This document shows, piece by piece, positions 1-11,100 of a stretch of 64,000 bases of DNA. The stretch lies in the NCBI GenBank assembly GCA_021495925.1, contig JAKEKT010000023.1, positions 248,001 to 312,000 of the forward strand, read 5' to 3'. Under the pieces are notes generated by a model. It had not been told where the DNA came from. It did not search any database and was given only the letters and a program-made list of their open reading frames with translations. Origin of the DNA: Diplodia intermedia. Lineage: Eukaryota; Ascomycota; Dothideomycetes; Botryosphaeriales; Botryosphaeriaceae. Both the position numbers and the translations under genes were made by a program. Each line of letters begins with the position of its first letter. Within the stretch, counting starts at the first letter, position 1.

Positions 1-1323
1 CTCTGGGGTCCTCGGAATCGAATAGCTCGAGCAGCTGAATGACGGGGTGCTAGGTTAGATCAAGTAGCCCTTCGAAATTTCAGATTTTTCCACATACCTG
101 AAGAACGAAGCCGTGGTCGATGTATTGTTTAGCGATGTTGGTGTTGAAATCCTGGCTCTCGATGAAGCGCAGGAAAAACTCGTAGACGACTTGGATGTGC
201 GGCCAAGCGACCTCGAGAACGGGTTCATCCTCCTCAGGATCGAAGGCCTCGCCTTGGGGATTCATAGGCGGGGGAATAGGACGGAAGAGGTTCTTGGCGA
301 ACATTTCGACGACACGAGGATACATGCGCTCGGTGATGACTTGTCTGTTGTTGGCAACGTAATCGAGCAACTCGTGCAGCGCCAGGCGCTTGATTTCCTT
401 GGACTTCATATCTCCACTGGCGTCATTGAAGTCGAAGATGATGTTGCATTGATCGATTTTCTGCATGAACAGTTCCTCCCGCTTGTTGGGTGCAACCTCG
501 TGGAATCCAGGGAGCTTCTCTAATTCGCGTTTGCTTTGGTCGGAGATATCGAAACGAGAAGAATGCTGCCGCTTGGGCGTGCGGATGCCCTCAGCAACAT
601 CTTTGGGGGTGGTCTGCAGGCGATCGAAGAGGAGCGACTTGCTGCCGGCCTTGGGGGGAAGCAGATCTCCAGGCATCGTCTCGGCGGCTCCGGGAGGGGG
701 TACGTGCTACGTTACGGCAAGTCAGTGAGGTTCATTGTCGAGAAGGAAGCGGAAAGGTGGGTCAAGGGTGCGGCGCGCCGGGTTGGGGTTGGTGTGTGGC
801 GGGATGTGAGACATGGGTACTTACAGGTGCGCTGGGGCTGATGACAACACTCGGTGCCAGATGCTGGCCTCCGCGGTTCGGCGTCCCTGGCGCCGCGCCA
901 GGCAGACCGTTGCCGGCTCCCTGAGCGTTTTGCGGCTGACCGCTCATATATTGTGCGCCGGGCGCGAGCGAATTGGGCACGCCGGGCTGAGAAGGCTGCG
1001 CGGGGCCGCCGAGGGCAGCAGGTGCGCCGGAATTGTCATTCGACGGGAGCGGCTTGTTGATAGGGAGTTGGGTCTGCGAGGAGGTGGGCGTGGCGTGCGC
1101 GGAGCCGGCAGGGGAGTGGGTGCCCGAGTTGGCGTTCGACGGCGAAGAGGTGCCTGTCTGGTCCTTTTTCTTTGATGACTTGTTGGAGTCGTGGGCGCGC
1201 AGCTTGTCGGTCTGCGGCGCCTTTAGCAAGGACACGGGTGACGCGGCGCGGTGTCGGGCAGCAGTGCAGGCTGCAGGTGAGGAATTGGTGCACACTTACC
1301 ACTCTTTGGCGAAAACCTTTCAT
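1..1323 (-). CDS. RTS1: PP2A regulatory subunit B56 (B'), 3' part missing
   Basis: Regulatory B'/B56 subunit of protein phosphatase 2A, which directs the phosphatase to substrates in cell-cycle and stress control. Exons on the minus strand are 1300-1323, 825-1220, 98-706 and 1-34, all in phase 0, with the gene running off the left edge. Exon 1 is only eight codons (MKGFRQRV), a start typical of this family; an in-frame ATG two codons upstream (1329) is an alternative. Exon 2 encodes a Ser/Pro/Gly-rich, probably disordered segment with SNKSSKKKD. Exon 3 begins the conserved HEAT-like B56 fold (FDISDQSKRELEKLPGFHEV; MYPRVVEMFAKNLFRPIPPP), and exon 4 continues as LLELFDSEDP, a hallmark B56 motif. 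The family assignment is firm from these motifs. The exact acceptor of exon 2 is my inference from frame and CTAAAG/GCG. The gene is divergent from the tau95 gene. Confidence 0.9.
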
Positions 1324-1949
1324 GGTCATGTAGACGAGGCGCGGTTGCGCAGCGAGATGCGAAGGTTGTTCTGGGGGAGCAGAAGGAGGTGCGGAGGTTC
1401 CAGACGGCGTTCCAGGTCAAAGGACTCGGAGCGCGACACTGGCCTCGCCGAAAATCAACTTGGTCTCGCGGCGGAGCGACGGGCGCCGGGGATGCGTCAG
1501 ATGCGAGGCGGGATTATGGCAATCCGACAGGCATCGAGCGAGGCACAGGCGCGGGAGAGGGAGTGAGGCGGCTGCGAAGGTGAGCTCCAGGCGCGGGCGA
1601 TGCGATGAGGTCGACGGCAACGCAGGCGGGGGGCGCCAACGCAGGGCGGGTCGGGGCCGTGGGTGACGGAGCTCCAGCAGGCGAGGGACGGGCTGAGGTT
1701 CGCAGGACGAGGCAGACCGCGAGAGGGGACGTGGTGGAAGGCGTGTGCTGGCGCTCGCTGTAACAAGTCGTCGAAGGAGGTGATCTGAGCAGTTGGACAC
1801 CCGCTTGGACCACGGGCTCCGCGCTAGTGCGTAAAGGCGGGGCTTGCTTCCAGAAATATGTAAAATCCGCCGCCCAGCAGTGCATCACCCGCGCCTGCGC
1901 GCTGGAACTGGAGCCTCCGCCTGGACTCGCCGCGCCTGCTCACGCCGCC
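1324..1949. promoter_or_regulatory. Divergent intergenic region, RTS1 / TFC1
   Basis: A GC-rich stretch of about 625 bases between two divergent housekeeping genes. The open frames in it on both strands are short, arginine/proline-rich and lack domain character. I read it as 5' leaders plus promoter and saw no clear TATA box. Confidence 0.5.
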
Positions 1950-3940
1950 ATGGAAGACGACGACGCCGTCGGCCGCCTGTACGGCCCGGCCCCCGCCAAG
2001 CTGCAGCTCCAGCCGCCTGCGTCTGCCTCGCCGTCGTCCGCCCTGCCCGTGCCGCCCGACGCCGTGGTGAGTGTCGAGCACCCGTGCATCGTCAAGAACA
2101 TTGACAATGGCATCAAGTCGCTGGGTGGCCACGTTGTGCTGGATAAGGTGAGGCCTCCCCGCCCGCTACCGCCCTAAGCTCACCTGACCGCTCTAGTTCC
2201 TCAACACCAGGGACCGTGACAAGACCATTGGCGCCTCACTACGGCCTAACGACCCAATGGCCAAGCCCGTCATGTCCAGCTTCACCAAGACGCAAAACCT
2301 GCTGCTGCGGGTTACACTGCCCAGGCAGACGGGCCGGAAGCGCAAACGAGGCTCGGACGGGCCCTGGCTGGATGCACCAGAAGCAACCGAGCCGCCGCAC
2401 GCAGACCCGCAGGTCCTGCTGCAGAGCTTGCGCGACAACCCCGCCAACTACAGCATCCAGCCCGTGGGGTTGGCGCATGAGAACCACCGGTTCCGCCACC
2501 TGCCCGACTTCCAATATGCCACCTCCACACTGCCCCTCGCAAACATGCTGCGCGAGACCTTTCTACCTCTCCAGTATCCCAAACTCAAGAACTTCAGGCT
2601 GAGCGATGAGCGAGGTAATCACTCTGAGCCGGACGTTGGCCCGTCCGCCCAGTTCTCCATGATAGAGGTGCCCTACAACTACTCCTACCGCCAAAACCCG
2701 GCCGTCAAGATTCTGCACGACGAACAGGGCCGGCAGATCATGTATAACCCAACTGCTAGCCGCAAGTTCATCATGCACTCTGTGGACATTGATGCCGAAG
2801 ATATCTTCCATGAGTCTCCAGTCCCACTCCCGCCCGAGGATTCGCTCGAGCCCCATATCCGCGATACTGTTGCCAACATGCGCAAGCTTCTTGAAGAACG
2901 ACCTGTTATGACCAGGCGCTATCTTGCCAACCATCTTGAAGCCCCAACTGACGATTCAATCCGAAGTTCATTTGCTTACGTCGGCTACTCCTTCAAGTCG
3001 GGCCCCTGGCGCGATACGCTTATCAGGTTCGGAGTGGATCCCCGCAAAGATCCCCAGTATCGGCATTACCAAACTCTCATGTTCAAAATCGTCATACCAA
3101 CAAAGAAGGAATCAAGTGAAGATCCAAACAAGTGGATGGATGCGCGTAATGTCTGGCGTAGGGAGGCAAAGCCGAGGAACCTCAAGCTGACCACACACAT
3201 CTTTGACGGCAAGTCCCTTACCCCAGACGGCAAGGTCTGGCAAACATGCGATATTACAGATCCACAGCTCCGCGAAATCCTCGATACGGACAAATTGCGG
3301 ACTGAATGCAATGTAAGCCATATGAGAATTTGCTTGGTCAGGCTACTGACTAACCAAACAGATCAAATCGGATGGGTGGTACCTCAACGGAACATGGGCA
3401 AAGGTCAAGGTCCTTATGCGTGATAAGATTAACATCGTCAGGGAGGGCGGCATTCCCCGGGATGAGGACTACAAACGGATAGTCGACTTCCCAGATCTTA
3501 TCACCCCTGAAAACCTTCAATCGACGACAGTTGGCCGGGATTCCACGGTATCCGAAAAGGAGTACAAGATGCTAGCCGATATCCGTAATCTCGCCAAACA
3601 GAACTTCCGTATATGGGGCAAGGACAAAGGGACGCAGGATGCAGACATCGAGATGGCAGAGTTTGACGCCCCCAGTCAGCAGTCCGAGTCTGTTGCGGAT
3701 ATGCCAAGCAAGTATGAGAATCTGGATGATCGTCCCCGAAGAATTGGTAGAGAATCTCGGTCGCCACAAGATGATGATGCCGAAGCAGACGAGTCGGACA
3801 TGGAGGATGATTTGGAGGACCGCGATATAACCGTCATTTCCTCCAGCGAGGATGAAGATTCTGATGATGATGAGCTGGATGATTTGATGGGTCCACTAAA
3901 TTATGACGAGGGAAGCGACAGCCAAGGGGATGATGACTGA
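1950..3940 (+). CDS. TFC1: Transcription factor TFIIIC subunit tau95 (GTF3C5/Sfc1 family)
   Basis: Subunit of TFIIIC, which binds internal A-box promoters of tRNA genes for RNA polymerase III. Exons 1950-2147, 2197-3312 and 3362-3940 join in phase 0 to give 630 residues. The start follows CACGCCGCC, a good Kozak-like context. Family features seen: the N-terminal HPCIVKNIDNGIKSLGG block and SFTKTQNLLLRVTLPRQTGR (dimerisation barrel), then a central DNA-binding region with FAYVGYSFKSGPWRDTLIRFGVDPR and SDGWYLNGTWAKVKVLMRDK across the last junction. The C-terminal ~70 residues are strongly acidic and include ITVISSSEDEDSDDDE, which resembles a SUMO-interacting motif. Length is normal for the family. 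Introns of 49 bp have clean GTGAGG/CTCTAG and GTAAGC/AACAG ends. Confidence 0.9.
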
Positions 3941-5107
3941 TCGTACCACATTCCGCTATGGGTGTGCGAAAAGGTCATTAGCATTTAGGATTGGAGCTAT
4001 CAGTCCACAGTGCATAATGTACGGCGCCGCCCTGCACTCACCAACATACCGGCGAGTGAATTCGGCGCAAGTAGATTTGCGTATACTGCCAGGCATCAGC
4101 GAGCACAGAGTGTTCAAATTTGATCACCCAGGATTTTGCTAGGTCCCGCCTTTCCAAGGCCGTTTGATCAGCACCCATCCTGAGAGGCGGTGGGATCTCA
4201 ACAAGGAAACAATGTGGATTTACCTTGCACTGCGGCATTTGCCGTGCTCTGAAATCCTCATTTGCATCAGAAAAGGCCAGATGGCCGGAGTTGTCGCAGT
4301 TTGAAACTTGTGCTATTTCCGGAGTTTTATGCCTTCGCGATATCCTTATGATGCACTCTCTCGGACACGCAAATGCAGACGGGAAACTTCTCTAGATGTA
4401 TGTAGTGGGTGGTTACATACAAAACTCGCCCTGTTTTATGATTGGGTTTATATTGGCTCAAATCCCCCAGGGGAATGAGAAATCAAAGTGTCTTTGGTTC
4501 AGGTCACTACATCAAGCGCCCACGAAGGATCGTGAAGCCGGGACTAGCCGACGTGACGCATTGTCTCTTTAGTCACGCGGACTACGTAGGCTATTTTAAT
4601 GAGTTTAAACTCCAGTGTGCCCTGCGCTCTATCATTAAAATGAGAAACATCGGGTTGTGCGGTGAACCTTGCACGACGCGTGGGATTGCATGCAGGCCAG
4701 CTCGGAAAGCAGAAATTACACCGGGCTGGTTATTGCGGGTCTTCAGTCTCTGCCATATGAGAGACAAGACGTACAGGAGGCGATCTTCAGGCGAGGACTG
4801 TTAAGTCCGTGCACATTGGACAGGGCTGAACGAGACAGAACGTCTATACACGTATTACCGACTTCAGTTTGTTTGCTTCACAGGTCCTTACGCAATGATA
4901 GAAGATTAAACTCCAGCTTGTGAGAGTGGTTGCTCAATAGCGTAGTATCGCGAGTCGGCAGGACCATACCCTCATGCCCAAATTGCCGTCAATATGCGAG
5001 TGGTACTTAAGAGCGTGGTTCCAACGCGGTTTCACCGACGAGGAAGTTCCAGACTTCGGTTGTAAAGTGTACGAATTGTTTCATCACAGCCGGAATATGT
5101 CTAAAGT
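3941..5107. other. Intergenic, no gene recognised
   Basis: About 1.17 kb between convergent tau95 and AMP-ligase genes. Frames are short and interrupted on both strands; none has a recognisable domain or codon pattern. A 12-base string ATTAAACTCCAG occurs near 4910, with a near match near 4605, but I see no larger repeat. Confidence 0.4.
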
Positions 5108-7084
5108 CTACAGTCTCGCCTTGACACTTTTCTCCAAGATCTCCGCATCTCTCTTCGCCCACTCCCGCATAATCTTACGCTGAATTTTGCCAGATGGTGA
5201 TTTAGGCACCTCTTTGATGAACATGATGCCACCAAGCAGCTGCTTGTGCTTCGCGACGCGGCTGGCCGTCCATGATGCAATGTCTGTCTCTGAGACATGT
5301 CCGCCTTTTGCGTGCTCTTTGAGAACGACATAGGCGCGTGGAAGTTCTTCGTGGCCACTGTTCAGTGTTGCGTCAGCGAATATTGAGCAAGGAGCGAGAA
5401 CAACAATGCATGGGATGAAAATTACATCTGTACACCGACGACTGCCGCATCAGCAACGGCCTCATTCTCTAGCAGCACCGCCTCCATCTCCGCTGGGGCA
5501 ACTTGAAAGCCCTTGACCTGCACGACACAAGCAGTTAGTAAAGCCGGAAAACGTTAGCCTCAACTCAGACGAACGGAACCAACCTTGATGAGTTCTTTTT
5601 TCCGATCCACAATCCAGTACCTGCCTCCCCCATCCCTGACCGCCACATCCCCCGTCCTCAAAAAGCCATCCTCATCAAACGCCTCTCTCGTCGCCCTCTC
5701 ATTCCGCCAATAGCCCAGACAAACGTTCGGGCCCCTCACGCAGATCTCGCCCCTCTCGCCCTCCTTCCCAACCTCCCTCCCCCAATCATCCACCAACTTC
5801 ACCTCGCAACCCGGGTCCGCGTACCCCACGCTCCCCGACCTGTCGTCGCGGCCGCCGGGAACGTGCATGGCCGAGCACGTCACCTCGGTCATGCCCCACG
5901 TCTGCACGACGCGCACGCCGAAGCGGTCCGCGACCTCGTTCTGCAGCTCGGCGGACAGCGGGGCGGCGCCGCAGAGGATGTTGCGGAGGCTGCCGACGTC
6001 GCGGCCGCGGGTCTCGGGCCGCTTGGCGAGCATGACGACGACGGGGGGCGCGGTCTGCAGGTGCGTGACGCGGTGCGTTTCGATGTGGCGCAGGAAGGCG
6101 GGGAAGGAGAAGCTGCGCATGAGGTAGGTGGGCGTGAGGGTCGCAGCGGCGGCGCTGATGGACCAGAGCTGGCCGTAGGCGTGGTAGAGGGGGAGGAAGC
6201 CGAGCCAGCGCTCCTGCGGACGGGTGTCGCGGGTGTAGGGCTGCTCCAGGTCGCGCATGTAGAGGGATTGGGCGGTGTTGGCGATGACGTTTTGGTGCGT
6301 TATCATCACGCCTTTGGGGAGGCCGGTCGTGCCGCTGGAGTAGTTGAGGACGGCGGTTGTGGTGCGTGCGTGTTGCGGGGAGAGGGTTGGCCAGCGCCAG
6401 GTTGAGGCGAGGGAGAGAGAGGGGAGGATAGAGCGCCAGTCGGAGAGGGACTGCTGCGGGGAGCATTCCGTGTCGGAGAAGAGGTAGATGCGGTTGTGGG
6501 AGAAGTTGGTTTTAGACGCAGCCTTCAGGAGAGTGGTGAGGAGGGCTGGGTCTACAAGGATGGCCTTGGCCTCCGTGTTCTCGATTTGGTAGACGGTTTC
6601 TGTTTTCGAGATTAGCTTCTAACAATTCACTGAACACAAAGGCTCGAACCGAGCAGACAGTGGCTATGAGAACGAGTTGTTGCCACTGGCTACTTGAGGA
6701 AGCTATCGAGGCCGTTTCCGCACGAGGAGTGTCGAGACTGGATCAGAATATAGGGGGAACGTGGTCCATACCTTCGACGCCGTATACTAGATTGCATCCA
6801 CTAAAGATAAATCCAGCACCGGCTATACCACAGTATACAACAGGGACGAATATATGGTTGGAAGAGTATACCATGACAACGTCTCCGCGGTCCAGCCCCA
6901 GGTCTTGAAGTCCTAAGCCCAAACGTTTTACCCATAGCAGTAGCTGTTTGGGGGAAAGGGCTCGTTCTGTGTTTTCCGCATCGATCCAAACTGGTTCATC
7001 CGAGAGCTCCGACTCGTTTGGGAAAATATAGTCTAGGATGTTACAGGCAGGAATGTCAATCTCGAAAGGAGACTGCTGAGGCAT
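5108..7084 (-). CDS. 4-coumarate-CoA-ligase-like acyl-CoA synthetase (peroxisomal)
   Basis: ANL-superfamily adenylate-forming enzyme, which activates a carboxylic acid with ATP and CoA. Exons on the minus strand: 6772-7084, 5584-6599, 5427-5517 and 5108-5357, about 556 residues. Motifs in order: YSSGTTGLPKGVMITH (ATP/AMP-binding P-loop), WGMTE (A5), the RTGDVAV aspartate (A7) and DRKKELIKVKGFQVAP (hinge plus A8); the C-terminal subdomain contains GHEELPRAYVV and SPSGKIQRK with the catalytic lysine. The protein ends in ARL, a type-1 peroxisomal targeting signal, so peroxisomal action on an aromatic or fatty acid is likely; the substrate is not readable from sequence. Start chosen at MPQQSP; a longer MGLTFPY start at 7123 is possible. 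By my count exon 3 is 91 nt, one base short of the 92 needed to keep frame, so bases near 5455-5465 deserve a check. Confidence 0.82.
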
Positions 7085-8152
7085 TGTTGCTGAGTAGTGA
7101 ATGTAGGGAAATGTCAGTCCCAAGGTGTTGGTTTAATGACCGAGATAACCGGCTGAGCGGGATCCCCGCATGGCCAATGAACGGATATCCGAGGAGCTTG
7201 CAGGCTTTGTCTGTCGTCATCACTTGCAGGGTCTCGAATGGGCGCAGGCGAAACGTGGGGAAGACGTGGGGAACGCCGCGGGGCAGCGCGCTAATGACAC
7301 CCGGCGTCTCCATTGGATGGGTAGCATGCCTCGGATACTCGTGCTCTTTTCTTTTCTTTTTTTTTTTTTTTAGCTCCAATACCAGAACTATGAATTGGAC
7401 TGGCTTCACAAGAAGTCTGGCACTCGGCCGAGCGGGGAGTTTTGGGCCATTGGGCGTTCAAAGGTCGAGAACGTGCTAGTGAACCTTGGGCCGTGGTATG
7501 CGAACAAATGTGAACCAGATACGAAAGAGCTGTACGCTGGAATAGTCCTCCCGTAAAATGCCTGGTCTCTCTTGAGATATAAGCGTCGAAGACTTGATCT
7601 CCAATCACATGATCTCCGGAGCTGTGGCCTCGTACCACGTGACGGGTCGAACAATTACCTGCTCTTCGCAGCTACCGTAGGCAGTGGTGCAAGTAAGCTA
7701 TGTTCCAATAGCGTAGGAACGATGCCTTAGATGCACGAGGCCCAATGAACTCGGCCCGTAGCAAGCGGCGCTAGGTAGACCGCCTGGCACGGCCGAGGGC
7801 GATGGAACAGCAGAGAGTCGCCGCGATGATGCCAGCTCATTGCCGCGTGGGCCAAGTCGGGTGCGCAAAGGGTAAGTCTCCGCCCGATCGAACGGCGGAC
7901 ACTCGGTGGGGTATGCAGGGGAAGTGGGCAAAACAAGGATGCTGGTAGGCTGGCTTCGGTTCGGCAGCCGCTTTCTACCGCCCGCCGGGGATTCTCTTGC
8001 GCCAATCCGCAACAGGTACACCGCTTGCTCAGGAACACCTTTCTTGCGCGCAGACAAAACACAGGGCCGCTGCTCCCTCGCTGCAGCTCCGACGGCAATG
8101 CTCCTCTCAGTCCAATGAGCCCCGAGCAGTCCCGCCCGCCCGCCGCGAGATC
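7085..8152. promoter_or_regulatory. Divergent intergenic region
   Basis: About 1.07 kb between the divergent acyl-CoA synthetase and the acidic repeat protein. It contains a run of about 15 T near 7355-7371 and a GC-rich half next to the right-hand gene. In-frame codons extend the right-hand gene upstream to an ATG at 7997, but that extension looks like 5' leader. No other gene is visible. Confidence 0.45.
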
Positions 8153-11100
8153 ATGGACGACTGGGGCGACCCATGGCAGGACGATGCGGCTCCGAAGCAT
8201 CCCCCGACCATCGACGTGCACATCCTCGCCGACCGCCAAACCAAGGAGCGCGTCGTCACCCCCGTTCTGACTGGCTTCTTCGAGGACCAGCACAAATGGA
8301 GCGAGCCCGACTCCCATGACGTGTGGGCCACCGCTCATGAGGAGCCTCAAGCTCCCGTGAAGCCTGCTGCGCCTGCTGACTCTCCAGCCTGGGACCTGCC
8401 CGAACCGAAGCCTGTCGAGTCGGACAAGCCTGCCGATGCCCACGTAACGGCGCCCGCGACGGCGCAGGCCGCCGCCGTCGAAGCCGACACTCCGCAGCCC
8501 GCAGAAGAAGAAACGAGCGACACAGCCTCTGACGACTCGTTTCACGAAGCCACCCCGACGCCTGACGCGCATGAAGAATCAGGGGCGCCGCCTGTTACTC
8601 CCACTGCCCACGAAATCGATTCCTCCGATTCTGGCACCACCATCGGCCCCGACGCTGCCGGCTTCACGGCTCCCGACCCTTCTACACCGCCCGCGAGTAG
8701 ACCACACTCCGAAGAATTCGAGAGCGGCATCTCCACCCGCCCTTCGACCTCCCCTTCGGAAGCTAGCCACGGCGATGGCTTATCCGAATCTACAAGAACT
8801 TCTTTCGAAGACGAGGTCGGGCCGCAGGGCTTGACTGCGAGTAGTGAGGCGGGGCTGGACAAAGCGGATGGTGCGACACAGATCGCGGAGGAGCCTGAGA
8901 GCGAAGCCGAGAACGAGCATCAGGCCACTGCCTCCGCTCCCAATGAGGAGATGACCGAGGATACACCCAGTGTAGTACCCGAAGAGACCGATGACGATAC
9001 GAACGAGATTACGACTGAGAACGAACCTGAAGACAGAGTTCAGAATGACCCTGAAGATACGCCTGAAGACCGAGTTGAAGAGACACCTGAAGATGAGGTG
9101 GAAGACACGCATGCGGATACACCTGAAGACCGAGTGGAAGAAACACATGAAGATACACCGGAAGAAACCTTTGATGATGACGACTTCGACGACTTCGGCG
9201 ACTTCGAAGAAGAGGCGGACGAAGCCCTCGAGGACGAAACCGCCAACAATATTGAGAGCTCTGCCAATGCTGAGTCTCCATCGCCGGCCCACGGGCAGGC
9301 TTCAGCGCAGGACGTGAGCGAATATGTTCCGAGCAGCCCAAGGCCTTTCGTTAAGGCTGACTTTGCGCCTGACTTGAGCCTCATCGACCGGTTGTTCCCA
9401 TCTACCGGGGGAAACAACGAACTGCAAGAAGTCGATGACTCTCCAATCAAGCCGACTAACGCCCGGAAAGCTTGGTATCGTCTCACACGTACTGAAACGC
9501 TACATGAGGTTGAAAGCGGGAAGGACCATGACAGCTACGTGCGTGTAGGTTGGCAAGGCTCTACAGTCCGCGCCGAGACCAATCAAATTGTGGGAAGATG
9601 GGCGTCCGAAGACCGCATCAATGGGCGCACACTGCTCGGTGGCAAACCTGGCGCCATGTTCGGTTGGGATTCGCCCAAGTTTTCTCCTGCTTCGAGCGTC
9701 TTCTCCTTCCACTCTCACAAACGCAATGCCTCGGCAGCGACCACGCCGAAGAAGGCTGTTTTCGATTTGGAGGAGACAAAACAGAGGCCTGTGTCACTTA
9801 CCGTACCACCTCTGCGAAAACCTTCGATTTCGACTGCCATCGATGTTCCTCAGTTCAGCTGGAGTACCGCAACGAACGAGCCGAACGAGCTTGCAGCTTC
9901 TTCGGCTCCGCACTCGAAGACGGCGTTTGCCAACTCAAACGACGGCAACAATCCGTGGGGCGCTTCTTTTGCAGAGAAGTCGCCAGCTCAAGAGATTATG
10001 CCAATCTCTGCACCGCCGGTGAAGGTCTCGTTTGACGAGCGAAAGAGTCCTTCAATGAGTAAAGATTCTTTCGAAGACGACACAGATGCTTGGCAACCCG
10101 CAGAGCGTGATTTCGGGGAAGCAAATACCTGGGGATCCGCAAAGAAATCTCTCGAGTCACAAGGTTCTTGGGAGCCTGCCAAGACAACACTCGAAGAAGC
10201 AGATGCTTGGGATGCTGCAAAGAGGTCTCTCGAGGAAACAGATCCTTTCGAGCCCCCCAAAGCGTCGTTGGAGGAAGCAAATGCTTGGGAGTCAACAAGG
10301 AAGTCTCTCGACCAACCCGACATTTCCCAACAAGACAAGACCTCACTGGACGAAGGTGATGGTTGGAGGACAACGAAGACTTCTCCAGAGAAACCAGAAT
10401 TGCCGGAATTTGAGCTGCCACCACAGCCTCCTGTTGAAATTCCGGTCAATTGCAAGCCGGTGAAGAACTCCCAGGATCAGATCATTGGCTGGAAACTGGA
10501 TCACGACGCTATCAAGAAAGCGGCTGCCGAAGAGAAAGAAGCTGCCCTTCAAACTCTACAAAACGCGAGTGAAACGAGGCCTCCACACGTTCGCGCAGTG
10601 TCCGATCCCAACATTCTCCACGTCATGTCACCTTTTGACAATCCGTTCGCTCCTCCAGAAGCTGAGAAACCCGAGCCAACTCCGGATGAGAATGCCCAGG
10701 CGCAGTCGGGCGAGAAGAAAAAGAAGAAGAGGCTGAGCTGGCTCACTTTCCCTAAAAAGAAGAAGAACAATGATCTCCTCAACCACAAGAGGTCTGTGTC
10801 TACTTCTAGCTTTTTGGCTGTTTCAAATAGCACTGCCGTTCCGCCTAAGAGCTCATCTTTACCGTCTTGGGAAAGTCCTTGGGCAAAAACGGCGAAGTCC
10901 CCCTTGGCAAACGAAGTCGCCGGTCCAGACCCTGAGCCAGAAATAGCTCGTAAAGAATACGAGCCGGAGATGGCCCTTAGGAAACACGAGCCGAATCCGT
11001 GGGACAATGCTTTCGACAACGCCTGGGACGATGCTAGGCCGTCTACTGCAAAATCCAACGCCTCCCACCGTGATTCTGCTTTGACATCTAAACCCGAGCT

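Noticed and set aside
1417..1888. Overlapping frames on both strands between RTS1 and TFC1
   Set aside because: GC-rich divergent promoter region; no domain or conserved start.
3941..5107. Possible decayed transposon
   Set aside because: No reverse transcriptase, transposase, terminal repeat or RIP-like skew that I could see.
7727..8572. 281-codon minus-strand frame over the start of the acidic protein
   Set aside because: Arg/Gly/Val shadow of the opposite coding strand.
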